A stretch of 64,000 nt of DNA from Neoroseomonas eburnea (GTDB lineage Bacteria; Pseudomonadota; Alphaproteobacteria; Acetobacterales; Acetobacteraceae). The stretch is from positions 62,001 through 126,000 of the forward strand of contig NZ_JAAEDL010000018.1 in the NCBI RefSeq assembly GCF_018129005.1. The letters run 5' to 3'. Under the pieces are notes generated by a model. The model saw only the letters and a list, made by a program, of their open reading frames with translations. It was not told the DNA's origin and made no database searches. Position numbers and translations under genes: made by a program. Below, one piece after another: positions 1 to 7,760 of the stretch. Every line of letters begins with the position of its first letter. Position 1 is the first letter of the stretch.

Positions 1-2469
1 CTGCTGGACGCCGCGGCGCGGGACGAGCACGTCCTGCTGCTGGCGCCGACCGGCGGCGGCAAGACGCTGGCCGGGTTCCTGCCCTCGCTGCTGGATCTCG
101 CGGCGCATCCGCGGGAGGGGCTGCACACGATCTACATCTCGCCGCTCAAGGCGCTGGCGGTGGACATCGCGCGCAACCTGACCGCGCCGGTCGCCGAGAT
201 GGGCCTGCCGATCAGCATCGAGACCCGCACCGGCGACACCCCCGTCAACCGCCGCCAGCGCCAGCGCGAACGCCCGCCCAACCTGCTGCTGACCACGCCG
301 GAAAGCCTGACGCTGCTGCTCTCCCTGCCCGATGCGCCGGAGATGTTCGCCGGCCTGTCGGCGATCGTGGTGGATGAGGCGCATGCGCTGGCCGGCACCA
401 AGCGCGGCGACCAGTTGGCGCTGTGCATGTCACGGCTGGCCGCGCTGGCGCCGCGCGCGCGCCGCGTCGGCCTGTCGGCCACGGTCGCACATCCGCAGGC
501 GCTGCGTGCCTGGCTCTCGCCGACCGCCCGCGCCGACGACGTCCGCCTGGTGGAGACGCGCGGCGGCGCCGCGCCGGTCTTCGACCTGCAACTGCCCGAA
601 GGCCACCTGCCCTGGGGCGGGCATATGGGCCTCGCCTCCGCCCCGGAGATCTACCGCCGCATCGAGGCGGCGCGCGTCACCATCGTCTTCGTCAACACCC
701 GCGCCCAGGCGGAGCTGATCTTCGCCGCGCTGTGGCGGCTGAACGAGGCGGCGCTGCCGATCGCCATGCATCATGGCAGCCTCGAGATCGGCCTGCGCCG
801 CAAGGTGGAGGCGGCGATGGCGGTGGGCCGGCTGCGCGCCGTGGTGGCGACCGCCTCGCTCGACCTCGGCATCGACTGGGGCGATGTCGACCAGGTGATC
901 CAGGTCGGCGCGCCCAAGGGCGTCTCGCGCCTGCTGCAACGGGTCGGCCGTGCCAATCATCGCATGGACGAACCCTCGCGCGCCGTGCTGGTGCCGGCCA
1001 ACCGCTTCGAAGTGGTGGAATGCGTCGCCGCCACCGAGGCGGTGGAAGCCGGCGACCTGGACGGCGAGCCACCCCGCCCCGGCGGGCTCGACGTGCTCGC
1101 GCAGCACGTCCTGGCCATGGCCTGTTCCGCGCCGTTCCGGCCCGACGAGCTCTACGCCGAGGTGACGCATGCCGGCCCCTATGCCGCGCTGTCGCGCCGC
1201 GACTTCGAAGACGTGGTGCGCTTCGTCGAGGATGGCGGCTACGCGCTGCAGGCCTATGACCGATTCCGCCGGCTGTTCCGAGATGCCGAGGGCTTGCTGC
1301 ATGTCCGCGGCACCTGGGTCGCGCGGCAATTGCGGATGAACCTCGGCACCATCGTCGAGACCCCGCTGCTGAAGGTGCGGCTGCGTGGCGCCGGCGTGCT
1401 GGGCGAGGTGGAGGAATGGTTCGTCTCCACCCTGGAACCCGGCGACTGCTTCCTGTTCGGCGGCCAGGTGCTGCGCTACGAGCGGCTGGAACCCGCCGCC
1501 GTCATCGTCTCCCGCGGCGGCGAGGGCGAGCCGCGCGTGCCGGTCTATGCCGGGGCGCGGATGCCGCTGACGACCTATCTCGCGGCCCGCGTGCGCGCGA
1601 TCCTGCACGACCCGCGCCGCTGGAAGCACCTGCCCGAGCCGGTGCGCGAATGGCTCCGGCTGCAACGGCTGAAGTCGGAACTGCCGCCGCGTGACGGGCT
1701 GCTGGTCGAGACCTTTCCGCGCGGCGGGAAGTGGTTCCTGGTCGCCTACACCTTCGAAGGGCGGCTCGCGCACCAGACCCTGGGGATGCTGGTGACGAAG
1801 CGGATGGAGAAGCTCGGCATGGGGCCGCTCGGCTATGTCGGCACCGACTACGTGCTCGCCATCTGGTCCGCCTTCGAGCCGACCGACGTGCAGGCCCTGT
1901 TCACCGAGGACATCCTGGGCGACGAGATGGAGGAATGGCTGGCGGAGTCCTCGATGCTGCGGCGGACCTTCCGCAACATCGCGACGATCGCCGGCCTGAT
2001 CGAGAAATCCCACCCGGGCGCGGAAAAATCCGGCCGCCAGATGACGATGAATTCGGACCTGATCTACGACGTGCTCCGCCGCCACCAGCCCGACCATATC
2101 CTGCTCCGCGCGACGCGCGCCGAGGCCGCACAGGGCCTGACCGACGTGGCGCGCCTCGCCACGCTGCTCGCCCGCGTGCAGGGGCGCATCCGGCATCGCG
2201 TGCTGGACCGCGTCTCGCCCCTCGCCGTCCCGGCGCTGATCGAGGAAGGCCGCGAATGGGTGCCGGGCGGGGCGGAGGACGCGCTGCTCGCCGAAGCCGC
2301 CGCCCTGGTCGAGGAGGCGACCGACGGCGCCGAACACTTCACCGAGGCGCTCGCCGAGGTGACGGAATCGATCCCCGTCCGCGGCACCTCCATCGCGCGG
2401 GCCAAGGCCCGCGACCGGCGGCGATCGCGCCATATCCGCGGCGCGCCGAAGATGGTGACCGGCCGATGA
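1..2469 (+). CDS. Lhr-like DEXH-box helicase, ligase-associated repair locus (5' partial)
   Basis: The reading frame is open from the first base, so the true start lies just outside the window; 822 codons are visible, close to the full length of this helicase family. Walker A (APTGGGKT) is at visible residues 15-22, the DEAH box at about 125-128, an SATV motif III follows, and motif VI (QRVGRANH) sits near residue 315. A long C-terminal region after the two RecA domains is typical of Lhr-type enzymes. The family is the ligase-associated DNA damage response helicase, normally encoded with an ATP-dependent ligase, an exonuclease and PdeM. The stop overlaps the next start (ATGA), which supports co-transcription with pdeM. 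The ligase and exonuclease are expected upstream, outside the window. Confidence 0.93.
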   Translation: MLDAAARDEHVLLLAPTGGGKTLAGFLPSLLDLAAHPREGLHTIYISPLKALAVDIARNLTAPVAEMGLPISIETRTGDTPVNRRQRQRERPPNLLLTTPESLTLLLSLPDAPEMFAGLSAIVVDEAHALAGTKRGDQLALCMSRLAALAPRARRVGLSATVAHPQALRAWLSPTARADDVRLVETRGGAAPVFDLQLPEGHLPWGGHMGLASAPEIYRRIEAARVTIVFVNTRAQAELIFAALWRLNEAALPIAMHHGSLEIGLRRKVEAAMAVGRLRAVVATASLDLGIDWGDVDQVIQVGAPKGVSRLLQRVGRANHRMDEPSRAVLVPANRFEVVECVAATEAVEAGDLDGEPPRPGGLDVLAQHVLAMACSAPFRPDELYAEVTHAGPYAALSRRDFEDVVRFVEDGGYALQAYDRFRRLFRDAEGLLHVRGTWVARQLRMNLGTIVETPLLKVRLRGAGVLGEVEEWFVSTLEPGDCFLFGGQVLRYERLEPAAVIVSRGGEGEPRVPVYAGARMPLTTYLAARVRAILHDPRRWKHLPEPVREWLRLQRLKSELPPRDGLLVETFPRGGKWFLVAYTFEGRLAHQTLGMLVTKRMEKLGMGPLGYVGTDYVLAIWSAFEPTDVQALFTEDILGDEMEEWLAESSMLRRTFRNIATIAGLIEKSHPGAEKSGRQMTMNSDLIYDVLRRHQPDHILLRATRAEAAQGLTDVARLATLLARVQGRIRHRVLDRVSPLAVPALIEEGREWVPGGAEDALLAEAAALVEEATDGAEHFTEALAEVTESIPVRGTSIARAKARDRRRSRHIRGAPKMVTGR

Positions 2470-3179
2470 ACGCGGCGCCGATCCACATCGCCGGCGAGCG
2501 GCTGATGCTCGACCCCGCCGGCGTGCTGCACTGGCCGGCACGGCGGCTGCTCTGCGTCGCCGACCTGCATCTCGAGAAGGGCAGCGCCTTCGCCGCCCGC
2601 GGCCGGCTGGTGCCACCCTATGACTCGCGGGAGACCCTGGCGCGGCTGGTCCCGCTGCTGCGGCGCTACCGCCCGCGGCGCGTGGTCTTTCTCGGCGATT
2701 CCTTCCACGACCGGGACGGCGCCGCCCGCCTGCCGGCGCAGGAGCGCGCGATGCTGGTCCAAGCGTTGAACGGCGCGGAAGCGGTCTGGGTCGCCGGCAA
2801 CCACGACCCGGTCGCGCCGGAAGGCCTGCCCGGCCAGGCGGTCGAGGCCTGGGCGGAGGGCCCCCTCGCCTTCCGCCACATCCCGACACCGCGCGCCACG
2901 GGTGAGATCGCCGGCCACCTGCACCCCAAGGCGACCGCGCCGACGCGGGCGGGGGGCGTCTGTCGCCCTTGCTTCGTCACGGACGCGCGGCGCGTGCTGA
3001 TGCCGGCCTTCGGTGCCTACACGGGCGGGCTCGACATCGGCGATGCCGCCATCGCGTCTCTGTTTCCGCGCGGCGGCCGGTCGTTCCTGCTCGGGCCGGA
3101 ACGGCTCTACAGCTTTCCGCTGGCGGGCCGCGGCCCGGTGCGGACCGGCGCGCCTGACCTGTTTGCCGAGGCGCCCTGA
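2466..3179 (+). CDS. pdeM: Ligase-associated DNA damage response phosphoesterase PdeM
   Basis: A 237-residue calcineurin-like metallophosphoesterase. The metal-binding motifs occur in family order: DLH at residues 33-35, GDSFHD at 77-82, GNHD at 111-114 and GHLHP at 150-154. The start overlaps the stop of the helicase gene by four bases (ATGA), so the two are translationally coupled. Members of this family act as nucleases or phosphodiesterases within a bacterial repair module built around an ATP-dependent DNA ligase; the exact substrate is not settled. No signal peptide is seen, as expected for a cytoplasmic enzyme. It is probably the last gene of its operon, because about 300 bases of repeat-rich DNA follow. 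Confidence 0.92.
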   Translation: MNAAPIHIAGERLMLDPAGVLHWPARRLLCVADLHLEKGSAFAARGRLVPPYDSRETLARLVPLLRRYRPRRVVFLGDSFHDRDGAARLPAQERAMLVQALNGAEAVWVAGNHDPVAPEGLPGQAVEAWAEGPLAFRHIPTPRATGEIAGHLHPKATAPTRAGGVCRPCFVTDARRVLMPAFGAYTGGLDIGDAAIASLFPRGGRSFLLGPERLYSFPLAGRGPVRTGAPDLFAEAP

Positions 3180-3340
3180 GACGGAGCGGCGGCCGCGGCG
3201 GCAGAGCGAGGTCCGCGCGAGCCGACCCCGCGCCGTGGAATCACCCGGCCGGGATCGGCCTCAATGTCCTGCCCACGAAGTTCACCGGATCTCCAGCGAA
3301 CGATACAGACAGGCAGGCCGCTGAAAACAAGGGCCAGTGA

Positions 3341-3374
3341 CCTGATTCCGAAGTCCCGGGACTTCGGAATCAGG
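3341..3374. repeat. Perfect 34-bp palindrome
   Basis: Two 17-base arms meet with no loop: CCTGATTCCGAAGTCCC followed directly by its exact reverse complement. It lies about 160 bases after pdeM and 7 bases before a dispersed repeat. With no loop it would make a poor hairpin in RNA but could be a dimeric protein-binding site or a recombination site. It could also be one side of a degenerate terminator. Confidence 0.9.
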
Positions 3375-3380
3375 ACATGA

Positions 3381-3484
3381 GAGCGGTTTCCGTGCGCCCT
3401 GGCTCACCGCAACCGCTCCAGCTTCCTGCCTTTGCGGGCATCTTCACCCGACCAGGTGATTCCACCCGAACGGGATGTGCCCTA
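3381..3484 (-). repeat. Dispersed ~104-bp repeat, copy 1
   Basis: This stretch is closely similar to 6105-6208. Both begin with GAGCGG, contain an inverted pair (GAGCGGTT...AACCGCTC here), then a run around GCATCTTCACCC, and end in a 28-base imperfect palindrome centred on GGTGATTCCACC. The far edge carries CTA, the stop codon (TAG) of a reading frame on the minus strand, exactly as in copy 2. Read on the minus strand it lies directly downstream of that stop, which suggests a 3'-end hairpin element. Confidence 0.8.
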
Positions 3485-3685
3485 ATGCCTCGGGGCGGCG
3501 GACAGCAGGGCGAGGACCGCGTGGAGTAGGCGGACTGCATCCGTCCGGCCGGTCTCGTGCGCCCGGGCGAGGCAATGCTCCACCCCGGCGACCGCCTCCG
3601 CGATCGGGTCCGGCACGGTTTCATGCCCGCCGTGCCCCGAGCTAAGACCCCGGTCGATGGTGACGCCGTCAATGCAATGGTTCAT
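3482..3685 (-). CDS. Small hypothetical protein
   Basis: A 67-residue reading frame with no recognised domain. It is acidic and His-rich in the first half (HCIDGV...SSGHGGHE) and helical and Leu-rich at the end (AVRLLHAVLALLSAAP). The main support is context: its TAG stop falls at the edge of a dispersed repeat in exactly the position the stop of the M20 hydrolase gene occupies in the second copy. An upstream in-frame ATG eleven codons earlier is a possible alternative start. It could still be a chance frame in GC-rich DNA. Confidence 0.35.
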   Translation of the reverse strand: MNHCIDGVTIDRGLSSGHGGHETVPDPIAEAVAGVEHCLARAHETGRTDAVRLLHAVLALLSAAPRH

Positions 3686-4339
3686 CGGCCATCCAGCCGC
3701 CACGACGTCCCCCATCGCGGCGGTATGCTCCCTGATCACACTCTCTCGACATGATGCGCAAAGGTGCCTGCCCGCGCATGGGCAAAATGCCGCCTGGCGT
3801 GGCGGAGGCGCGGGTAACGGTCCCGTGTTGCCGAAAAGACTCACCATTCCGGCGGCGCGGCGGGCTCGGAGGAGGCCCGACGGCTCTCCAATCCCCTCAA
3901 GCGCGAAAGCCCACGGACCTACGCCCGCGGCTTCGGCCCCACGCCCCCCGGGCACCACCGCCGCGTCCAGGCCGTGGCACCCCCCGCACGCCCCGCGAGA
4001 AGACCAAGGGTGGGCCGCCGACGACAGGAAGGTCCGCCACGCATGATTGCATCTGGCGCAGCAGCATCACGTTCGACACGACAATGTCGGAGCACGCACA
4101 AATCAGGCGCGATGCTTCCCTCGTCCTGAGCCACGAAAGGCAAATAGAATCTCGCGCCACACGTTGCGGTCGCAACCTGCGCAAATCTCGAATATCAGAA
4201 CAATATTTTTCGTTTGATCAATTTTATTGTTCACGACGATGCTGCGACACTCCCTCCGACGCAGCGTAAACCTCCCCGGATCGACGATATGCGGCGACGA
4301 GCCTGGATCGGCGACGGTGCAACAACAGTAGGCCCCACC
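3686..4339. other. Gene-poor region with an AT-rich patch before the AMP-binding gene
   Basis: No convincing gene is seen here. The only longer frames are Pro- and Arg-rich or Cys-rich and resemble nothing. Bases about 4180-4250 are strikingly AT-rich for this genome (CAATATTTTTCGTTTGATCAA), so this is the most likely promoter region for the gene at 4340. I could not fix -35 and -10 boxes with confidence. The low GC may also mark a horizontally acquired segment. Confidence 0.45.
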
Positions 4340-5941
4340 ATGACGCAGCCCCCCGGCGTCACGACAGAATCGCAGCGGCATCCCGCCGGCTGCCAGCCGA
4401 AGGGCGCAGCGGAGCACGGGCACAACCTCTCCGGAGACCCGGCGGCTGCGCCGCAGCCGCGCGATATCGCGACCGCGTGCTGCGACGCGCTGGCGGATGG
4501 TTCCAGGCGCGTCGCGCTGCTTCACCTCCGGCGGGACGGTCAGGTGGAACGGGTCAGCTACGACACGCTGCGCGCGACCTCCTCCCGCCTCGGGCATGTC
4601 CTGCGCGCGAGGGGCGTGCAGCGGGGCGATCGCATCGGCATCCTCCTGCCGCCAGGGCCGGAGGCAGTCATCGCCTGCCTGGCGACATTCCGGCTCGGTG
4701 GCATCGCCGTGCTGCTCGGTCGGCGCTGCGGATCGGAGGCGCTGGCCGAGCGGCTGCGGGAGACGGATTGCGCAGCGGTCATCGCCGACGCGGCCGGTGT
4801 CTGCGCCCTGGCGGCGGTACCTTTGGGCTCGCGCGGGCCGCGCCTGGTGTTCTGCACGGACGGGGCTGCCCCCGGCACCCTGTCGCTTTGGCCGGAGATG
4901 GCGCGCGCCAGGGAGGAGATTCCCGCCGTCACGCTGGACGCCGAGATGCCGGCCATGATCCTCGACGGCGCGAAGGCGCCCCACAGGGTCCTGCACGCGC
5001 AGCGGGCGGTGGCGGCACGGCGCGCAGGCCTGCGCATGCTGCTGGGCGGCAGCCCGGAGCCGGGATCCCTGCTCTGGGCGCCCGTCGACTGGGCCCGGCA
5101 TGGCGGCCTGCTCGACACCGTGCTGCCGGCCCTGGCCCTCGGCCTGCCCTTGCTCACCCAGGCCACGGAGAGCTTCGATGCCGGCCGCGCCGCCCGCCTG
5201 CTCGCGCAGGGGGAGGTCCGGCACGCCGTCCTGCCAGCCCGTGCCCTGCGCCTGCTGCGGGATGCCGGGCTGCGGCACGCACATCGCCTGCGCAGCCTCG
5301 GAAGCTTCGATGGCCCGCTCGAGCCTGAATTGCACGATTGGGTGCGCGAAACCTTCGGCCTCCCTCTCGTCGAGGGCCAGGCCTGCGCCGAAGGTGGCGC
5401 GCTCGCCATCGACGGCCGCGTCGTGCCGGGGCGCCGTGTCGCCGTGCTCGGGCCTGACGGGGTGCCCCGGCGGCCAGGCGAGGAAGGCATGGTCGCGCTG
5501 TGCCGGCCGGACCCCGGGCTGTTCATCGGCTACTGGCGGGACGCGCAGGCCACGGCGGCGGCGTATCGCGGGCCATGGCTCTTGACCGGGCTGCGCGGCG
5601 CGATGGATGGCGCGGGCCGCCTCTCGCCGCCAACGGGCGATGCCGAACGGGTCGAGGTGGAGCACTGCCTGCTGCAGCACCCCTCCGTCGCCATGGCCGC
5701 CGTGCTCGCGGCGCCGGAGGCGAGCCGGGCCACCGCCCTCATCGTGCCGCGGCCGGAAGCGCGGCCCGGACCGGACCTCGCGGCGGAGCTTCGCCGCTTC
5801 CTGCGGGCCAGGCTGGAGGCGGATCGCTGCCCGCATCGCGTCGCCTTCGCGCGGAGGCTGCCAGGCGACGTGGCCGGGCCGGCGATGCGGCAGGCTCTGG
5901 AACGGACCATCGGGATCGGCGCCGGCGGCGCCGAATGCTGA
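4340..5941 (+). CDS. AMP-binding (acyl-CoA synthetase-like) protein with degenerate catalytic motifs
   Basis: A 533-residue protein with the overall order of the ANL superfamily: an N-terminal SYDTLRATSSRLGHVLRA segment, the GDRIGILLP block, a central GQACAEGG region and a C-terminal domain with a recognisable EVEHCLLQHPSVAMAAV stretch. The catalytic signatures are damaged. The Ser/Thr/Gly P-loop expected before VLHA is reduced to DGAKAPHR (about 209-216), the TGD aspartate is replaced by TGL (416-418), and the C-terminal GK lysine motif reads GDVAGP (509-514). It is therefore probably inactive as a ligase, either a decaying gene or a repurposed pseudoenzyme. The start at 4340 is chosen because homology begins after it; earlier in-frame ATGs exist and no strong ribosome-binding site decides between them. 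Confidence 0.7.
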   Translation: MTQPPGVTTESQRHPAGCQPKGAAEHGHNLSGDPAAAPQPRDIATACCDALADGSRRVALLHLRRDGQVERVSYDTLRATSSRLGHVLRARGVQRGDRIGILLPPGPEAVIACLATFRLGGIAVLLGRRCGSEALAERLRETDCAAVIADAAGVCALAAVPLGSRGPRLVFCTDGAAPGTLSLWPEMARAREEIPAVTLDAEMPAMILDGAKAPHRVLHAQRAVAARRAGLRMLLGGSPEPGSLLWAPVDWARHGGLLDTVLPALALGLPLLTQATESFDAGRAARLLAQGEVRHAVLPARALRLLRDAGLRHAHRLRSLGSFDGPLEPELHDWVRETFGLPLVEGQACAEGGALAIDGRVVPGRRVAVLGPDGVPRRPGEEGMVALCRPDPGLFIGYWRDAQATAAAYRGPWLLTGLRGAMDGAGRLSPPTGDAERVEVEHCLLQHPSVAMAAVLAAPEASRATALIVPRPEARPGPDLAAELRRFLRARLEADRCPHRVAFARRLPGDVAGPAMRQALERTIGIGAGGAEC

Positions 5942-5956
5942 GGCATGCCAGGCCGC

Positions 5957-6007
5957 CGAGGGGGCCTTGCCCCCTCGAACTCCCCCAGCAGGGGACACGG
6001 TCCCCTG
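5957..6007 (+). terminator. Twin stem-loop element after the AMP-binding gene
   Basis: Stem-loop 1 (5957-5977) has 9-bp arms, CGAGGGGGC and its complement, around a CTT loop. Stem-loop 2 (5989-6007) has arms CAGGGGAC/GTCCCCTG around ACG. A pyrimidine-rich spacer separates them. It begins 15 bases after the stop codon and points with that gene. No U-tract follows, so termination is inferred from structure and position only. Confidence 0.65.
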
Positions 6008-6035
6008 CACCCGCGGTGACTCTGAGTATTGGTTT

Positions 6036-6088
6036 CCAATGGCCTTTCGGCCTTTGGCGGGGTGAGCCCGTGAGGGGCGGCGCCCCTC
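6036..6088 (-). terminator. Twin stem-loop element, minus orientation
   Basis: Read on the minus strand, stem-loop 1 is at 6072-6088 (GAGGGGC, 3-base loop), followed by a CCCCGCC spacer and stem-loop 2 at 6036-6057 (CCAATGGCC paired with GGCCTTTGG, one mismatch). It serves the M20 hydrolase gene that converges from the right, so the two converging genes each have their own copy here. Confidence 0.6.
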
Positions 6089-6104
6089 TCGGAACCCCTT
6101 GCTG

Positions 6105-6208
6105 GAGCGGCTTCCGTTCGCCTTGGCTCACGGCAACCGCTCCGGCCTCTTGTTCTCGCGAGCATCTTCACCCGGTCAGGTGATTCCACCTGATCGGGAC
6201 CTGCTCTA
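6105..6208 (-). repeat. Dispersed ~104-bp repeat, copy 2
   Basis: This is the second copy of the repeat at 3381-3484. Its palindromic part, 6172-6199, reads CCCGGTCAGGTGATTCCACC then TGATCGGG and is nearly self-complementary. Its right edge contains the stop codon of the M20 hydrolase gene on the minus strand, so on that strand the repeat starts at the stop. Confidence 0.8.
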
Positions 6209-7408
6209 GGACGCGAGATACCGCTCCGCTGCGTTGCCCAGCACCTGGCAGCACAGAGCCAGGTCCTCCTCCTTGGTGTCCTCCGCCCAATGGTGGCTGA
6301 TGCCGCCGATCGAGGGCGTGAACAGCATCGCCACCGGCATGCGCTTGGCGATGTACTGCGCGTCGTGGCCGGCGCCGGAGGGCAGGCGCATCCAGGCGCC
6401 CGGAGCCTCCTCCTGCGCCGCCGCGTCGAGCGCCGCCATCATCGCCGGGTCGCACAGCGCCGGCGTGGCGCGGGATTTCTGCGTCAGCGTGGCGGGGCAC
6501 TTCTCGCGGCGGTCATTCTCCTGCACCAGGGCACGGAGGGTGCGTTCCATCCTCTCCAGCACCTCGACCGAGACGTCGCGGAACTGGAACAGCACCTCGG
6601 CCGAACCCGGGATGATCGAGGGCGCGCCGGGCTCGAGCGTGATCCGCCCGGTCGTCCAGGTGGATCGCTCGCCGCAGATGCGCGGGAATTCCTGGTCGAT
6701 CGCGGCGAGCAGCCGCACCGCGGAGAGGCCGGCATCCTTGCGCTCGGCCATGGTGGTGCCACCGGCGTGGTCCTGCTGGCCCTGGAACTGGATCAGCCAC
6801 TGCCAGATGGCGACGATGCCGGTGACGACGCCGACACGCAGGCCGCGCGATTCGAGCTGCGTGCCCTGCTCGATGTGCATCTCGAAGAAGCCCTTGTGGC
6901 GGCCCGGTTCGAGCTGCATGCGAGGCTTGCCGGCAAGGCCCGCATCCGAGAGCGCCTCGCGCAGCTTCTGGCCGTCGTTGCGGCTGCGGCTGCGGTCGAT
7001 CTCCTCCTCGGAAAGTTCGCCGATGATCGAGCGCGAGCCGAGGAAGCCGCCCTCGAAATGGCCTTCCTCGTCGGCGAAGGCGCAGACATCGACAGGCAGG
7101 CCGGCGCGCGCCAGCGCCACGCCGGCGACGACGCCGAGCGCACCGTCGAGCCAGCCGGCCTGGTTCTGGCTCTCGATATGGCTGCCCACCAGCAGGTGCG
7201 GCCCCGGGCCCTTGTGGCGGCCATAGACATTGCCGATGCCGTCGATGGAGGGTTCGAGCCCGCATTCGGCGAGCCTTTCCATCAGCCAGCGCCGCGACTC
7301 CATGTCCTGCGGCGAGTAGGTCGGGCGGTGCACGCCGGTCTTGTAGGCGCCGATCTTCCTGAGTTCGTTCAGGTCGCGCAGAAAGCGGTCGGTGTCGATC
7401 CTCGGCAT
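6206..7408 (-). CDS. Zn-dependent M20 hydrolase, N-carbamoyl-L-amino-acid hydrolase / allantoate amidohydrolase type
   Basis: A 400-residue enzyme of the amidase, hydantoinase/carbamoylase family. The two-metal ligands are in place: His77 in GSHIES, Asp88 in WLDGALG, the DEEG pair at 113-116, His178 in EMHIEQG and a C-terminal SHHWAEDT. Such enzymes remove a carbamoyl group from N-carbamoyl amino acids or related ureido compounds in the cytoplasm, feeding nitrogen and amino-acid catabolism. This fits the two hydantoinase/oxoprolinase systems further along. The start at 7408 (MPRIDTDRFL) is where homology begins; a longer frame upstream lacks similarity. The exact substrate cannot be read from the sequence. 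Confidence 0.85.
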   Translation of the reverse strand: MPRIDTDRFLRDLNELRKIGAYKTGVHRPTYSPQDMESRRWLMERLAECGLEPSIDGIGNVYGRHKGPGPHLLVGSHIESQNQAGWLDGALGVVAGVALARAGLPVDVCAFADEEGHFEGGFLGSRSIIGELSEEEIDRSRSRNDGQKLREALSDAGLAGKPRMQLEPGRHKGFFEMHIEQGTQLESRGLRVGVVTGIVAIWQWLIQFQGQQDHAGGTTMAERKDAGLSAVRLLAAIDQEFPRICGERSTWTTGRITLEPGAPSIIPGSAEVLFQFRDVSVEVLERMERTLRALVQENDRREKCPATLTQKSRATPALCDPAMMAALDAAAQEEAPGAWMRLPSGAGHDAQYIAKRMPVAMLFTPSIGGISHHWAEDTKEEDLALCCQVLGNAAERYLAS

Positions 7409-7495
7409 GGGCGGGGTCCTTCTCGTCTTGGCGCCATGCTGCGGCGCGAAATCCGTCGCGGCAAGGCGCGGCGTTAACCGGCGGGCAAGAGGGAT

Positions 7496-7524
7496 GCGGT
7501 TTGCTGAGGGGGACCGCAAACTGC
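7496..7524. promoter_or_regulatory. Imperfect inverted repeat upstream of small gene
   Basis: GCGGTTTGC (7496-7504) and GCAAACTGC (7516-7524) pair at 8 of 9 positions around an 11-base gap. It lies in the divergent gap between the M20 hydrolase and the small protein, 26 bases before the latter's start. It could be an operator or a leader hairpin. Confidence 0.3.
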
Positions 7525-7550
7525 GGTGCATCTGTCAGAAAGGCCAAGAA

Positions 7551-7760
7551 ATGCCCGACCTGGCTCCCCCCCGCCGTCAGCCCGAGGACCTGTCCTCCGT
7601 CGCCCTCCTGGAATCCGCGAAGGGCGCGGAACTGCACCTGCGCAGCCAGGAGGGCACGCTGCTGCGCGTGCCGCTCGGCGATGCGGACCACCTGCGCGGC
7701 CTTGCCGCGCTGGCGCTGATGGCCGGCGCGCTCGGCGCCATGGCGGCGAAGACCGCCTGA
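7551..7760 (+). CDS. Small hypothetical protein
   Basis: A 69-residue protein with no family I recognise. It has a polar N-terminus (PDLAPPRRQPEDLS), a mixed strand-like middle (GAELHLRSQEGTLLRVPLGD) and an Ala/Leu-rich end (GLAALALMAGALGAMAAK) that could be a single membrane-associated helix. The start is preceded by an AGAAAGG-like sequence. Its stop directly abuts the end of the converging SDR gene with no gap. Codon use matches the neighbours, so it is probably real. Confidence 0.6.
   Translation: MPDLAPPRRQPEDLSSVALLESAKGAELHLRSQEGTLLRVPLGDADHLRGLAALALMAGALGAMAAKTA

Noticed and set aside
430-2889. An 819-codon open frame on the minus strand opposite the helicase and pdeM
   Set aside because: It is antisense to two certain genes, is His/Arg/Gly-rich and matches no family; GC-rich codon use on one strand keeps the opposite frame open.
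3236-3260. Partial third copy of the 104-bp repeat near pdeM
   Set aside because: Only about 20 bases around TGGAATCACCCGGCCGGGAT resemble the palindromic part; too short to separate from chance.
3751-4269. A 172-codon frame before the AMP-binding gene
   Set aside because: It mixes Pro/Arg-rich and Cys-rich parts, has no family similarity and crosses the AT-rich presumed promoter.
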